Notes: generated by a model from the sequence alone, not told the origin. DNA of 64,000 nt from RGIG5952 sp045627605 (GCA_045627605.1 JAZQOA010000019.1:1-64000), one strand, 5' to 3'; counted from the stretch's first letter, positions 31,874 to 40,393 are shown. Numbers and translations: made by a program.

Positions 31874-33235
31874 ATGCTCGGAGCATTCGCTAACACTCTC
31901 AAGGTTCCCGAATTGAGGAAGCGCATCCTCTTCACGGTCGGTCTTGTCGCCATCTGCCGCCTGGTCTCGATGGTTCCGACGCCGGGAGTGGACTGGCGCG
32001 CCCTTTCGGAGGCTCTCGACCGCATCCGCGAGTCGGCGGGGGCCTCGGGCGGTCTCATGGGCATGGTGGACGTCTTCTCCGGCGGCGCCCTTGGGCGCTG
32101 CTCGGTCGGCGTTCTTGGTATCTGGCCGTACATCAGCGCATCGATCATCTTGCAGCTGATGACGGCCATCGTCCCCGCTCTTGAACGAATGGCGCGCGAC
32201 GGCGAGTCGGGCCGCCAGAAGATCAACCAGTGGACGCGCTACTTCACGATTGTCATCTGCCTTTTCCAGGGCTGGTTCCTTGCGCGTACGCTTGAACACC
32301 CCGACTACCTCGGGCTTTCCGGCCTCCCGCTCGTTTCCAACCCCGGCTTCGGCTTCGAGTTCATGACTGTCGTCGCGATGACGACCGCCGCCATGCTCGT
32401 CATGTGGCTGGGCGACCAGATCACGGCCCGCGGCATTGGCAACGGCATCTCGCTTATCATCATGATCAACATCTGCTCCCGCCTCCCGATGGCCGTCTTC
32501 GACGCCTGGAGCAGGTACTTCTCAAAGCAGGCGACTTCTTCCGTCTTTGAACTCATCCTCCTGCTTTTGGTCGCGTTCCTTGTCTGCGCCTTCACCGTGA
32601 TGCTCACCCAGGGCGTCCGCAAAGTCCAGATTCACTCGGCGCGCCGCTCGGCGGGGGCCAGCGCCTATGGCGGTCTCGCCAACTACATGCCGCTCCGCGT
32701 CAACTTCTCGGGCGTCATGCCGATTATCTTCGCGGGCCCGATTCTCCAGATTCCCGGCTCCTTCCTCACCAAGCTCCCCTCCGATCGCTTCCCCTTCCTC
32801 CACGGCATCGGCCAATCCCTTGCCGAGGGTATGAGCTGGGGCTATGTCATCCTCTTCTCTTTGCTCGTCCTCTTCTTCAGCTTCTTCTGGGTCGCGACCC
32901 AGTTTAACGCCGTCCGCATCGCCGACGACTTGAAGCGCACCGGCGGCTACGTCCCCGGCATCCGCCCTGGCCGAGCCACGGCCGAATATCTTGACCATAC
33001 GATGTCGCGCGTGACGCTTATCGGCGCCATTGGCCTCATCATCATCGCGATTTTCCCGACGCTTCTCCGCGCCCACCTCAATCTCCCCTGGGAGATGGCG
33101 AGTTTCTTTGGCGGAACGTCGCTTCTCATTATCGTGGGCGTTGCCCTCGACACCCTCCGCCAGATGGAGTCGTATCTCACGATGCGCCACTACGACGGAT
33201 TCCTCAAGCACGGCCGCATCCAGGCCAGGAGGTAG
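31874..33235 (+). CDS. secY: protein translocase subunit SecY
   Basis: The 453-residue, ten-TM channel of the Sec translocon starts 'MLGAFANTLKVPELRKRI'. It has the plug/TM2 region 'LGIWPYISASIILQLMTAI', 'GNGISLIIMINI', and the C-terminal cytoplasmic loops 'FWVATQFNAVRIADDLKRTG' and 'LRQMESYLTMRHYDGFLKHG'. It acts with SecE/SecG (not in this window) and SecA, and will export the many secreted proteins encoded here. Confidence 0.98.
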   Translation: MLGAFANTLKVPELRKRILFTVGLVAICRLVSMVPTPGVDWRALSEALDRIRESAGASGGLMGMVDVFSGGALGRCSVGVLGIWPYISASIILQLMTAIVPALERMARDGESGRQKINQWTRYFTIVICLFQGWFLARTLEHPDYLGLSGLPLVSNPGFGFEFMTVVAMTTAAMLVMWLGDQITARGIGNGISLIIMINICSRLPMAVFDAWSRYFSKQATSSVFELILLLLVAFLVCAFTVMLTQGVRKVQIHSARRSAGASAYGGLANYMPLRVNFSGVMPIIFAGPILQIPGSFLTKLPSDRFPFLHGIGQSLAEGMSWGYVILFSLLVLFFSFFWVATQFNAVRIADDLKRTGGYVPGIRPGRATAEYLDHTMSRVTLIGAIGLIIIAIFPTLLRAHLNLPWEMASFFGGTSLLIIVGVALDTLRQMESYLTMRHYDGFLKHGRIQARR

Positions 33236-33242
33236 TTGAACC

Positions 33243-33896
33243 ATGAAGATTGTCGTCATCCTCGGCGCCCCCGGCTCGGGCAAGGGAACGGTTGCCGCGC
33301 GCCTCGTCAAGACCCTTCCGCTCAAGCATGTTTCCACGGGCGACCTTCTCCGGGCCGCCGCGAAGAATGCCGATTCGCCCCTCGCGAAGTCGGTTGCCGA
33401 GACGATGAAGAAGGGCGAGCTCGTCTCAGACGAAATCGTTGGGGCCCTCGTCGTCGAGCAGCTTTCGAAGTGCAAGGGACAGTTCGAATACTTCCTTCTC
33501 GATGGCTACCCCCGCAACGAGAAGCAGGCTGAGTTCCTCGAGTCCGAACTCGCGAAGAACGGCGAGAAGGTTTCCAAGGCCGTCTGGCTCGAGGTTCCCG
33601 AAGAGGTTCTTGTCGGCCGTCTCAGCGGACGCCGTACCTGCCCGAAGTGCGGGGCCGGCTTCCATGTCGAGACGATGAAGCCCAAAGTCGATGGCATCTG
33701 CGACGTCTGCGGCGCGGCACTTGTGCAGCGCCCGGATGACGCCCCGGAAAACGTCGCCAACCGCCTCAAGGTCTACCATGCCAAGACGGCTTCCCTTCTC
33801 GGATGGTACGAGGGCAAGGGTGTCTTGGCGAAGGTTTGCGGCGTTGGCGAGGCCGATGCCGTCGCGGAAGCCGTTGCCGCCGCCATTTCGAAGTGA
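33243..33896 (+). CDS. adk: adenylate kinase (zinc-lid form)
   Basis: The 217-residue product catalyses ATP + AMP = 2 ADP. The P-loop is 'GAPGSGKGT' (residues 8-16), the AMP-binding region is 'LKHVSTGDLLR', and 'FLLDGYPRNEKQAE' is the conserved core. The lid (about 133-156) carries two CxxC pairs, 'CPKC' and 'CDVC', and so binds zinc. Its TGA overlaps the GTG start of map (GTGA). secY-adk-map is classical order. Confidence 0.97.
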   Translation: MKIVVILGAPGSGKGTVAARLVKTLPLKHVSTGDLLRAAAKNADSPLAKSVAETMKKGELVSDEIVGALVVEQLSKCKGQFEYFLLDGYPRNEKQAEFLESELAKNGEKVSKAVWLEVPEEVLVGRLSGRRTCPKCGAGFHVETMKPKVDGICDVCGAALVQRPDDAPENVANRLKVYHAKTASLLGWYEGKGVLAKVCGVGEADAVAEAVAAAISK

Positions 33897-34648
33897 AAAT
33901 CGCTTTGAAAAAGGGCAGGGCGCTTGACGGCATGCGCGAAGCGGGCCGTCTCGCCGCCGAAGTCCTGCGCGTCTGCAAGGATTCCGTGGAACCTGGCATG
34001 ACGACGGGCGACATCGATGCGATTTGCCTCAAGACGATCCATTCGCTTGGGGCGGAAAGTTCGACGCTGGGCTTTTGTGGTTTCCCCGGGGCGCTTTGCG
34101 TCTCGGTGAACGAGGAGGTTATCCACGGGATTCCGGGCAAGCGCGTCATCCACCTGGGCGACGTCGTGAGCTTGGACGTGACCGTCAAATACGGCGGCTA
34201 CCACGGCGACAACGCCGTGACAGTTGCCGTTGGCGCGGTTCCCCCCGAAACGGAGGAGCTTCTGGCGGTGACGAAGGCGGCGCTTGAGGCGGGAATAGCC
34301 GCCGCAGCTCCGGGGAGGCATTTGTCGGATGTCTCCGCGGCGGTCGAGAAAGTCGCCCGCGCCGGTGGGTGTGGAATTGTGCGCGAGTTCGTCGGTCACG
34401 GGATCGGCCGCTCGATGCACGAGGAACCTCAGGTTCCGAATTTCGGCCGTCCCGGCCGGGGTCCGATTCTTGAGGAGGGGATGGTCTTCTGCATTGAGCC
34501 GATGCTCACGCGGGGATCGCCCCGGATCGAGGTGCTTGACGACAAGTGGACGGTTGTCGCGAAGGATGGCAAGCCGGCCGCGCACTTCGAGCATACGGTG
34601 GCAATCGTCCCCGGAGGGGTTGAAATCCTGACTCCGAGGGACTTTTGA
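33893..34648 (+). CDS. map: methionine aminopeptidase (GTG start)
   Basis: The 251-residue type I enzyme removes N-terminal Met. I place the start at the GTG at 33893, overlapping the adk stop by 4 nt, because homology begins at 'KIALKKGRALDGMREAG'. Metal ligands are visible: 'DVVSLDVTVKYGGYHGD' (two Asp), 'FVGHGIGRSMHEEP' (His), 'FCIEPMLTRG' (Glu) and 'AAHFEHTVAI' (Glu near the C-terminus). infA, often next, is absent; a hairpin and a new promoter follow. Confidence 0.96.
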   Translation: MKIALKKGRALDGMREAGRLAAEVLRVCKDSVEPGMTTGDIDAICLKTIHSLGAESSTLGFCGFPGALCVSVNEEVIHGIPGKRVIHLGDVVSLDVTVKYGGYHGDNAVTVAVGAVPPETEELLAVTKAALEAGIAAAAPGRHLSDVSAAVEKVARAGGCGIVREFVGHGIGRSMHEEPQVPNFGRPGRGPILEEGMVFCIEPMLTRGSPRIEVLDDKWTVVAKDGKPAAHFEHTVAIVPGGVEILTPRDF

Positions 34649-34654
34649 GTTGGC

Positions 34655-34690
34655 GCGGAGACCTTGGGTTTCCGCAGGAATGAATTTTTT
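34655..34690 (+). terminator. probable terminator after map
   Basis: GCGGAGACC (34655-34663) pairs with GGTTTCCGC (34667-34675), 9 bp with one G-T wobble and a 3-nt loop. A run of six T lies 9 nt further on (34685-34690). The detached T-run makes it a weak intrinsic terminator, but its position just before a new promoter supports an operon boundary. Confidence 0.45.
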
Positions 34691-34692
34691 GG

Positions 34693-34721
34693 TGGACAAT
34701 GTTCGCCTTTTAAGGTAAACT
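34693..34721 (+). promoter_or_regulatory. promoter of the alpha operon (rpmJ)
   Basis: TGGACA (34693-34698), 17 bp and TAAACT (34716-34721) form a good promoter 36 nt before the rpmJ ATG. Its -10 context (GGTAAACTATTTG) is nearly the same as that of str promoter P2 (GGTAAACTACTTG). Confidence 0.75.
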
Positions 34722-34757
34722 ATTTGTCTTGCATTTTAATGAGGGAGAACAAAGGCC

Positions 34758-34871
34758 ATGAAGGTTAGAAGTTCGGTTCGTAGAATCTGCGAGCGGTGCA
34801 GGATCGTGCGCCGCAAGGGAGTTGTGCGCGTCTGCTGCACCAACCCCCGTCACAAACAGCGTCAAGGATAA
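34758..34871 (+). CDS. rpmJ: 50S ribosomal protein L36
   Basis: This very short gene encodes 37 residues beginning 'MKVRSSVRRICERCRIVRRK' and ending '...NPRHKQRQG'. Cys11, Cys14, a Cys at 26/27 and His32 form the zinc ribbon of C+ type L36. AAAGG lies just upstream of the ATG. It opens the alpha operon, 14 nt before rpsM, the usual order (infA)-rpmJ-rpsM. Confidence 0.96.
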   Translation: MKVRSSVRRICERCRIVRRKGVVRVCCTNPRHKQRQG

Positions 34872-34885
34872 CTGGAGAAAATACC

Positions 34886-35287
34886 ATGCCGAGAATAGTG
34901 GGTGTGGACGTTCCTGGTAAGAAGCGCGTCGACTACGCGCTCCGTTATATCCATGGAATCGGTCCTGCAAGGGCCAACGAAATCGTGGCCGGCTGCAACA
35001 TAGACGCGTCTAAGCACGCAGAGCTGCTTACCGCTGACGAGCTCCGTCAGATTATCGCGTTTATCCAGGAGCATTACCGCGTCGAGGGCGATCTCCGTCG
35101 CGAGGTGGCGCAGAATATCCGCCGCCTTATCAGCACGGGGTCGTACCGCGGCCAGCGGCATCGCCGCGGGCTTCCCGTCCGCGGCCAGCGTACGCGCACC
35201 AACGCCAGAACGCGCAAGGGCGCCAAGAAGACCGTGAGCGCGGTCCGCGACAAGGAAGAGCGCAAGGCGATGAAGGCCGGCGCGTAA
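34886..35287 (+). CDS. rpsM: 30S ribosomal protein S13
   Basis: The 133-residue product has the start 'MPRIVGVDVPGKKRVDYALR', the helix-two-turn-helix core with 'YIHGIGPARANEI', and the basic C-terminal tail 'RGQRTRTNARTRKGAKK' that reaches the P-site tRNA. It has about 15 more residues than E. coli S13. The ATG at 34886 follows GGAG. The frame is open upstream only through rpmJ. Confidence 0.97.
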   Translation: MPRIVGVDVPGKKRVDYALRYIHGIGPARANEIVAGCNIDASKHAELLTADELRQIIAFIQEHYRVEGDLRREVAQNIRRLISTGSYRGQRHRRGLPVRGQRTRTNARTRKGAKKTVSAVRDKEERKAMKAGA

Positions 35288-35301
35288 TTGAGGCTTAACT
35301 C

Positions 35302-35808
35302 ATGAGCGAAGAAAAAACGGATGTAAAGGAAGAACAGCCCGTCGACACCGCCAAGAGCGAGGCGATGGCTGTCTTGAACATGGGCGGACCCGATGTCGCG
35401 GCCGCCGCACCCACCGAGGGCGAGGACGCCAAGGCCAAGGGCAAGAAGGCCCGTGGCAAGAGCATACCCGCCGGGATCGCCTTCATCAAGGCGACCTTCA
35501 ACAACACGATCGTCTCGATCACCGACGCCCGTGGCGGCGTGATTTCCTGGAGCTCGGCTGGCAAGGCCGGTTTCCGCGGGTCGCGCAAGTCCACTGCGTT
35601 TGCCGCGACGATGATCGCGCAGGATGCTGCCCGCCAGGCCGCAGCCAAGGGCATGCACGAGGTTGAAGTCCGCATTCATGGCGCCGGAGCCGGGCGTGAG
35701 TCCGCCGTCCGCGCAATCCAGAACGCGGGTATCCAGGTGAGCATGATTCGCGACTGCACTGCAGTACCTCATAACGGCTGCCGTGCTCGTAAACGCAGGA
35801 GAGTATAA
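35302..35808 (+). CDS. rpsK: 30S ribosomal protein S11 with acidic N-terminal extension
   Basis: The 168-residue product has a conserved core from about residue 53: 'AFIKATFNNTIVSITDARGG', 'GFRGSRKSTAFAA', 'GAGAGRESAVRAI' and the C-terminal 'PHNGCRARKRRRV'. The first about 50 residues are an extension, acidic in its first part ('MSEEKTDVKEEQPVDTAKSE') then Ala/Lys-rich, about 37 longer than the E. coli N-terminus. GAGG lies upstream of the ATG, supporting the long start. rpsD follows with no gap. Confidence 0.95.
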   Translation: MSEEKTDVKEEQPVDTAKSEAMAVLNMGGPDVAAAAPTEGEDAKAKGKKARGKSIPAGIAFIKATFNNTIVSITDARGGVISWSSAGKAGFRGSRKSTAFAATMIAQDAARQAAAKGMHEVEVRIHGAGAGRESAVRAIQNAGIQVSMIRDCTAVPHNGCRARKRRRV

Positions 35809-36438
35809 ATGGGCAGGTATTCCGGTCCGACTTGCAAGATGTGCCGCAGAGCCGGCACCAAGTTGTTCCTTAAGGGCGCTCGTTGCTATTTGGGCAAGTG
35901 CGCCATTGAGAAGGGGCGCGCGGCCCCTGGCGTGCATGGTGCGAAGAGGAGTCGCAAGGCATCCGACTATTGCACGCAGCTCCGCGAAAAGCAGAAACTG
36001 CGCCGTCAGTACGGCATGCAGGAGGGTCAGTTCCACCGCTTCTTCGAGAACGCATTGCGTGCGAAGGGCGTCACGGGCGTCAACCTCCTCCAGCATCTCG
36101 AGATGCGCCTTGACAACGTCGTCTACCGCATGGGGCTTGCACCTTCGCGTCCGGCGGCCAGGCAGTTTGTCCTCCACAAGCACGTCTCCATCAACGGTCA
36201 CATCGCCAATGTCCCCTCGATGCTCGTGAAGGTCGGCGACATTGTCGAAGTCCGCAACCGCCAGCGCAGCCGCGACGAGGCGGCCCGTGCGCTTGAGTCC
36301 GCCACGCAGGCCCAGACGCCGACTTGGATTTCCATTGACCCCAAGGCGTTCCGCGGTGAAATCCTGAGTGTCCCGACCCGCGAGGAAATCGCCCCGGTCG
36401 CCGACGAGCAGGCCATCGTCGAACTCTACTCCAGGTAG
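35809..36438 (+). CDS. rpsD: 30S ribosomal protein S4 (zinc-binding form)
   Basis: The 209-residue 16S rRNA assembly-initiator has an N-terminal zinc knot 'CKMC...CYLGKC' (about residues 9-31) and 'GMQEGQFHRFFENALR'. The S4 RNA-binding domain includes 'LEMRLDNVVYRMGLAPSRPA' and 'VLHKHVSINGHIAN'. Its ATG directly abuts the rpsK stop. In other bacteria S4 regulates the alpha operon. Confidence 0.97.
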   Translation: MGRYSGPTCKMCRRAGTKLFLKGARCYLGKCAIEKGRAAPGVHGAKRSRKASDYCTQLREKQKLRRQYGMQEGQFHRFFENALRAKGVTGVNLLQHLEMRLDNVVYRMGLAPSRPAARQFVLHKHVSINGHIANVPSMLVKVGDIVEVRNRQRSRDEAARALESATQAQTPTWISIDPKAFRGEILSVPTREEIAPVADEQAIVELYSR

Positions 36439-36495
36439 TCGTGGTAGCGCACGGCGACTCGTTCGCCGGGCGTGGAGAGCGAAAGGCTTACCATC

Positions 36496-37536
36496 ATGTC
36501 AGAGAAAAATTTCGTTATGCCCGAGGGCGTGCAGAAGGACGAAGCCACGGCGACGCCCACATACGCACGTTACGAAGCCGGGCCTTTCGAGAATGGATAC
36601 GCGCAGACGGTCGGCATTTCGCTCCGCCGCGTTCTCCTCTCCTCGATTGAGGGCGTCGCGATTACGGCCGTGCGCATCAAGGGCGCCGACCATGAGTTCA
36701 CCACGGTTCCCGGCATCGCCGAGGACGTGACGGACATCATCATCGCCCTCAAGCAGGTGCTGATCAAGACCACGGGTTCGATACCCGAACGCATCTTCAT
36801 CCAGAAGAAGGGGCCCTGCACCGTGACGGCCGGGGACTTCGAGACGGCGAACGCCGTGACGATTGTCAACCCGGAACTCCCGATCGCGACTGTTTCCGCC
36901 GGGGCCGAGTTCCAACTCGAGGCGGAACTCGCCAATGGCTACGGCTTCCACCCCGCCAACTGGAACCGCCCGGCCGAGCAGATCATCGGCCTCATCCCCA
37001 TCGACAGCATCCATTCCCCGGTCACCCGCGTCAACTTCTCCGCCGAAGCGAAGCGCGTTGGCGACAGGACCGCCTCCGAGAAGCTCGTCCTTGAGGCCTG
37101 GACCGACGGTCGCATCACGCCCGACGACGCGCTCCACACCGGCGCCGAGCTCATCCGCCGCCATTTCGACGTCTTCCTTGGCGGAGCCCCCGCCATCGAG
37201 CCCGAAATCATCCCCGTGGCCCCCAAGGCCGACGCCCCCGCCGCGTCCCCGTTGATTGCGGCGCCTGTCGCCAAGGGAACCGACAAGATCGCCGCCACGC
37301 TCGCCATGAACATCAGCGAGCTTGAGTTGAGCGTCCGTTCGTCGAACTGCCTCAACAGGGAGAAGATCACGACGGTCGGCCAGCTGGTCTGCACCTCCGA
37401 GGAGGAGATGATGAACTTCCGCAACTTCGGCCAAAAGTCACTCGACGAGATTCGCGAAAAGCTGAACAGTCTCGGCGTTGGCGACTCCTCCAAGATCGCG
37501 CCGGAGCTGCTCGCCCCCTACAAGAAGGCCAAGTAA
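36496..37536 (+). CDS. rpoA: DNA-directed RNA polymerase subunit alpha
   Basis: The 346-residue product has an N-terminal dimerisation domain ('FENGYAQTVGISLRRVLLSS', 'EGVAITAVRIKGADHEF'). A Pro/Ala-rich linker (about 245-265) follows, then the C-terminal domain that contacts UP elements and activators ('LELSVRSSNCLNREKI', 'FRNFGQKSLDEIREKLNSLG'). I chose the ATG at 36496 (AAAGG 9 nt upstream) rather than an in-frame GTG at 36472. It lies between rpsD and rplQ as usual. Confidence 0.97.
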   Translation: MSEKNFVMPEGVQKDEATATPTYARYEAGPFENGYAQTVGISLRRVLLSSIEGVAITAVRIKGADHEFTTVPGIAEDVTDIIIALKQVLIKTTGSIPERIFIQKKGPCTVTAGDFETANAVTIVNPELPIATVSAGAEFQLEAELANGYGFHPANWNRPAEQIIGLIPIDSIHSPVTRVNFSAEAKRVGDRTASEKLVLEAWTDGRITPDDALHTGAELIRRHFDVFLGGAPAIEPEIIPVAPKADAPAASPLIAAPVAKGTDKIAATLAMNISELELSVRSSNCLNREKITTVGQLVCTSEEEMMNFRNFGQKSLDEIREKLNSLGVGDSSKIAPELLAPYKKAK

Positions 37537-37562
37537 CCTTTTTTTGAGAAAAGAGCGCAATC

Positions 37563-37967
37563 ATGCGACACAAATGCATTGCTAAGAAATTCGGCAGGTC
37601 GATGTCCCACCGCAAGGAGCTGATGGAATCGCTTGTCGCCAACCTCATCCTCAACGACCGCATCATCACGACGCTTCCCAAGGCCAAGCAGGCCCGCCGC
37701 GACGCGGAGAAGATGGTGACGCTTGCCCGCAAGGGCACGCTCGCCTCCCGTCGTCTCGCCGCCTCCCGCCTCCGCAGCCCCGAGGCTGTCCGGAAGCTTT
37801 TCGACTCGGTTGTCCCGGCGATGGATGGCCGCCCCGGCGGCTATACCCGCATTGTGAAGACCGGCACCCGCCGCGGCGACGCCGCCGAAATGGCGCTCCT
37901 CGAGTGGGTCGCGGCCCCCAAGGCCGTTGTCGCGCCGGAACCTGTCGAAGAGCCGGCCAAGGCCTAA
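37563..37967 (+). CDS. rplQ: 50S ribosomal protein L17
   Basis: The 134-residue product starts 'MRHKCIAKKFGRSMSHRKEL', has 'NLILNDRIITTLPKAKQARR' and 'GYTRIVKTGTRRGDAAEMAL', and an Ala/Pro/Glu-rich C-terminal tail. It closes the alpha cluster and is followed after 22 nt by rplM, with no terminator between. Confidence 0.97.
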   Translation: MRHKCIAKKFGRSMSHRKELMESLVANLILNDRIITTLPKAKQARRDAEKMVTLARKGTLASRRLAASRLRSPEAVRKLFDSVVPAMDGRPGGYTRIVKTGTRRGDAAEMALLEWVAAPKAVVAPEPVEEPAKA

Positions 37968-37989
37968 CTAAAACTTTAGGAAACAGAAA

Positions 37990-38421
37990 ATGAAGTCCTT
38001 CCTTCCAAAAGACCCCGGCGCCAACCGCGAGTGGATTCTCGTCGATGCCGCCGACAAGCCCCTCGGCCGCCTTGCCGTGGCAATCGCCAACCACCTCCGC
38101 GGCAAGCACAAGCCCACTTTCTCCCCGATGGTCGACACCGGCGATTTCGTCGTCGTTGTCAATGCTGAGAAGGTCAAGCTTTCCGGCTCCAAGGAGCAGA
38201 AGAAGATCTACGAGAAGTACACCGGCTGGCGCGCAGGCCGCCGCACGATGACCGCCGAGCAGGTCCGTGCCCGCGATCCCAAGCGCATGATCGAGCAGGC
38301 CGTTTTCGGTATGCTCCCCGGCAACCACCTCTGCCGCAGGATGATGACCCGCCTGAAAATCTTCGTCGGCCCCGAGCATGCCCACGCGGCCCAGAAGCCC
38401 AAGGCCGTCGAACTCGTCTAA
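37990..38421 (+). CDS. rplM: 50S ribosomal protein L13
   Basis: The 143-residue early-assembly protein has 'REWILVDAADKPLGRLA', 'GDFVVVVNAEKVKLSGSK' and 'VFGMLPGNHLCRRMMTRLKI'. It is paired with rpsI as in most bacteria. AGGAAACAGAAA precedes the ATG. Confidence 0.97.
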   Translation: MKSFLPKDPGANREWILVDAADKPLGRLAVAIANHLRGKHKPTFSPMVDTGDFVVVVNAEKVKLSGSKEQKKIYEKYTGWRAGRRTMTAEQVRARDPKRMIEQAVFGMLPGNHLCRRMMTRLKIFVGPEHAHAAQKPKAVELV

Positions 38422-38459
38422 CGCCCGGCCATCCAACATAACGAAAGAGGAGTTTAGAT

Positions 38460-38855
38460 ATGTCCACGATTATTGCAGCAGCCACCGGGCGCAGGAAGAC
38501 GGCCGTTGCGCGTGTCCGCCTTGTCGCCGGATCCGGCAAGATCACGGTCAACGGCCGTGACGCCGCCGAGCTGTTTCCGAGCGAGGCTACCCGCACCTTC
38601 ATGTGCCAGCCCCTGGTCATCACCGGCACGGCCGAGAAATTCGACGTTGTCGCATACGCCTCAGGCGGTGGAACCACAGGCCAGGCCGGCGCCATCCGCC
38701 ATGGCTTGGCTCGCGCACTTTGCGAAGCCGACAAGGAAAACTACCGTGCGCCGCTCAAGGCCGCCGGTTGCCTTACTCGCGATCCTCGCATGAAGGAGCG
38801 CAAGAAACCCGGTCAGCCCGGCGCCCGCAAGCGCTTCCAGTTCTCCAAGCGCTAA
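38460..38855 (+). CDS. rpsI: 30S ribosomal protein S9
   Basis: The 131-residue product starts 'MSTIIAAATGRRKTAVARVR'. It has 'GGGTTGQAGAIRHGLARAL' and 'LTRDPRMKERKKPGQPGARK', and a C-terminal 'FQFSKR' whose terminal Lys-Arg contacts the P-site tRNA anticodon stem. GAGGAG lies upstream. Its TAA shares one base with the ATG of the helicase gene (TAATG). Confidence 0.97.
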   Translation: MSTIIAAATGRRKTAVARVRLVAGSGKITVNGRDAAELFPSEATRTFMCQPLVITGTAEKFDVVAYASGGGTTGQAGAIRHGLARALCEADKENYRAPLKAAGCLTRDPRMKERKKPGQPGARKRFQFSKR

Positions 38856-40393
38856 TGGGTATTTTCAGCAAAATCGCCTCCTTGTTCCGCAAGGATGCGC
38901 AGCCTGAAAAGGATGCCTCGCCCGCTTTGGGCGAGGCGTCTCTTTCACGGAAACCGGGCGAAAAGCCCGTCAGGCCTTCCGCGCAGAAAGGCGAGCGCAA
39001 GTCTCCGCCGTGCGAACGCGCCAAGGTTGAAAAGCCCCGTCATCCCGTTTCCAACTGGACGGTTGCCGACTTCCCCGTCGAACCCGAAGAGGGCAAGCGC
39101 CGTTTCCACGACTTCGACCTCCCCGTCGAAATCATGCATGCTGTCGCCGATCTTGGCTTCAAGTATTGCACCCCGATTCAGGCGGCCAGCCTCGACAAGG
39201 CGATGGCGGGTCAAAATGTCGCCGGGCGGGCCCAGACGGGCACGGGTAAGACAGCGGCTTATTTGGTTTCCATCCTCACCCGGTATCTTCGCACGCCCGA
39301 CAAGCGCCAAAACAAGGTCGCCACGCCACGCGCCCTGGTCATTGCGCCGACGCGAGAGCTTTGCGTCCAGATTTGCTCCGACGCGCAGGCTCTTGGAAAA
39401 TACTGCAACTTGCGCTCCCTTGCCGTTTACGGCGGCATGGAATATGCCCGTCAGCAGAAGCAGCTCCAAGACGATGTCGTCGACTTGCTGGCCGCCACGC
39501 CGGGCCGTCTCATCGACTTCATCCGCCAGCACATCGTCGACCTTTCGAAAATCGACACGCTCGTCATTGACGAGGCCGACCGCATGCTCGACATGGGCTT
39601 CATCCCCGATGTCCGCAAAATCATCCGCGCCCTTCCCCAGGCCCGCCAGACGCTGCTCTACAGCGCGACGCTGAACGACGACGTGATGCGCCTCGCCTCG
39701 CAGTGGATGCCCAATCCCGTCAAGGTCGAGATCGAGCCCGAGCAGACGGCCAACGCCAATATCGAGCAGAAGGTGCTCATCGTCACTTCGCAGCAGAAGT
39801 TCGCCGTGCTGTGCAACCTTCTCAAGCAGCACGAGGGGCAGCGCGTCCTTGTCTTCGGCAACCGCCGTTCAAGCACCGATATGCTGGCGGATCGCCTGCG
39901 CCGACATGGCTTTCCCTGCGAGCTCCTTTCCGGCGACGTCAACCAAAACGTCCGCATGAAGGTTCTCGAAGATTTCAAGTCTGGGGCAACGAAGCTTGTC
40001 GTCGCCACCGATGTGGCGGGCCGCGGACTCCACATCGCGGACATCGGCCTGGTCGTGAATTTTGAACTTCCCTACGAAGCCGAGGACTACGTCCACCGCA
40101 TTGGCCGGACCGGCCGCGCCGGCAAGGTCGGCACGGCGGTTTCGTTCGCGGACGAGGACGAGTCGTTTGTCATTCCCGAAATCGAGGAGTATCTGGGCGA
40201 ACCGCTCAAGACGACGATGCTCGACGAGAACGACCCGCTTCTCGCCCCGCCACCGCCCGCCCAGCGCCGTTCGCGCGAGGAAGGCGGCGATTCCCGAGAA
40301 GGCGGCGGACGTCCCCCGCGCCGTTCCTCAGGCGGTGGAAGAGGTGGCTTTGGACGAGGTCCACGCCATGCAGGCCCAAGAGCGCACCGCTGA
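38855..40393 (+). CDS. DEAD-box ATP-dependent RNA helicase
   Basis: The 512-residue product has a basic low-complexity N-terminal arm (about 1-75) and then the full DEAD-box set: Q motif 'FHDFDLPVEIMHAVADLGF', I 'AQTGTGKT', Ia 'PTRELC', II 'DEAD' in 'LVIDEADRMLDMGF', III 'SAT', IV/V 'VATDVAGRGLHI' and VI 'HRIGRTGRAG'. An Arg/Gly-rich RNA-binding tail follows. It is RhlB/RhlE-like. Coupling to rpsI (TAATG) at the end of the ribosomal block suggests a role in ribosome assembly or mRNA turnover (inference). A hairpin lies in its 5' coding part, and the stop codon sits in the loop of the terminator. Confidence 0.94.
   Translation: MGIFSKIASLFRKDAQPEKDASPALGEASLSRKPGEKPVRPSAQKGERKSPPCERAKVEKPRHPVSNWTVADFPVEPEEGKRRFHDFDLPVEIMHAVADLGFKYCTPIQAASLDKAMAGQNVAGRAQTGTGKTAAYLVSILTRYLRTPDKRQNKVATPRALVIAPTRELCVQICSDAQALGKYCNLRSLAVYGGMEYARQQKQLQDDVVDLLAATPGRLIDFIRQHIVDLSKIDTLVIDEADRMLDMGFIPDVRKIIRALPQARQTLLYSATLNDDVMRLASQWMPNPVKVEIEPEQTANANIEQKVLIVTSQQKFAVLCNLLKQHEGQRVLVFGNRRSSTDMLADRLRRHGFPCELLSGDVNQNVRMKVLEDFKSGATKLVVATDVAGRGLHIADIGLVVNFELPYEAEDYVHRIGRTGRAGKVGTAVSFADEDESFVIPEIEEYLGEPLKTTMLDENDPLLAPPPPAQRRSREEGGDSREGGGRPPRRSSGGGRGGFGRGPRHAGPRAHR
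38912..38940 (+). promoter_or_regulatory. hairpin inside the 5' coding region of the helicase gene
   Basis: A 12-bp stem (38912-38923 with 38929-38940, core GCCTCGCCC/GGGCGAGGC) with loop GCTTT lies 57 nt into the coding sequence. TCTTT follows the stem. It falls in the low-complexity arm, where protein constraint is weak. It may reduce expression of the helicase relative to ribosomal proteins, by attenuation or by blocking ribosomes. Confidence 0.45.
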
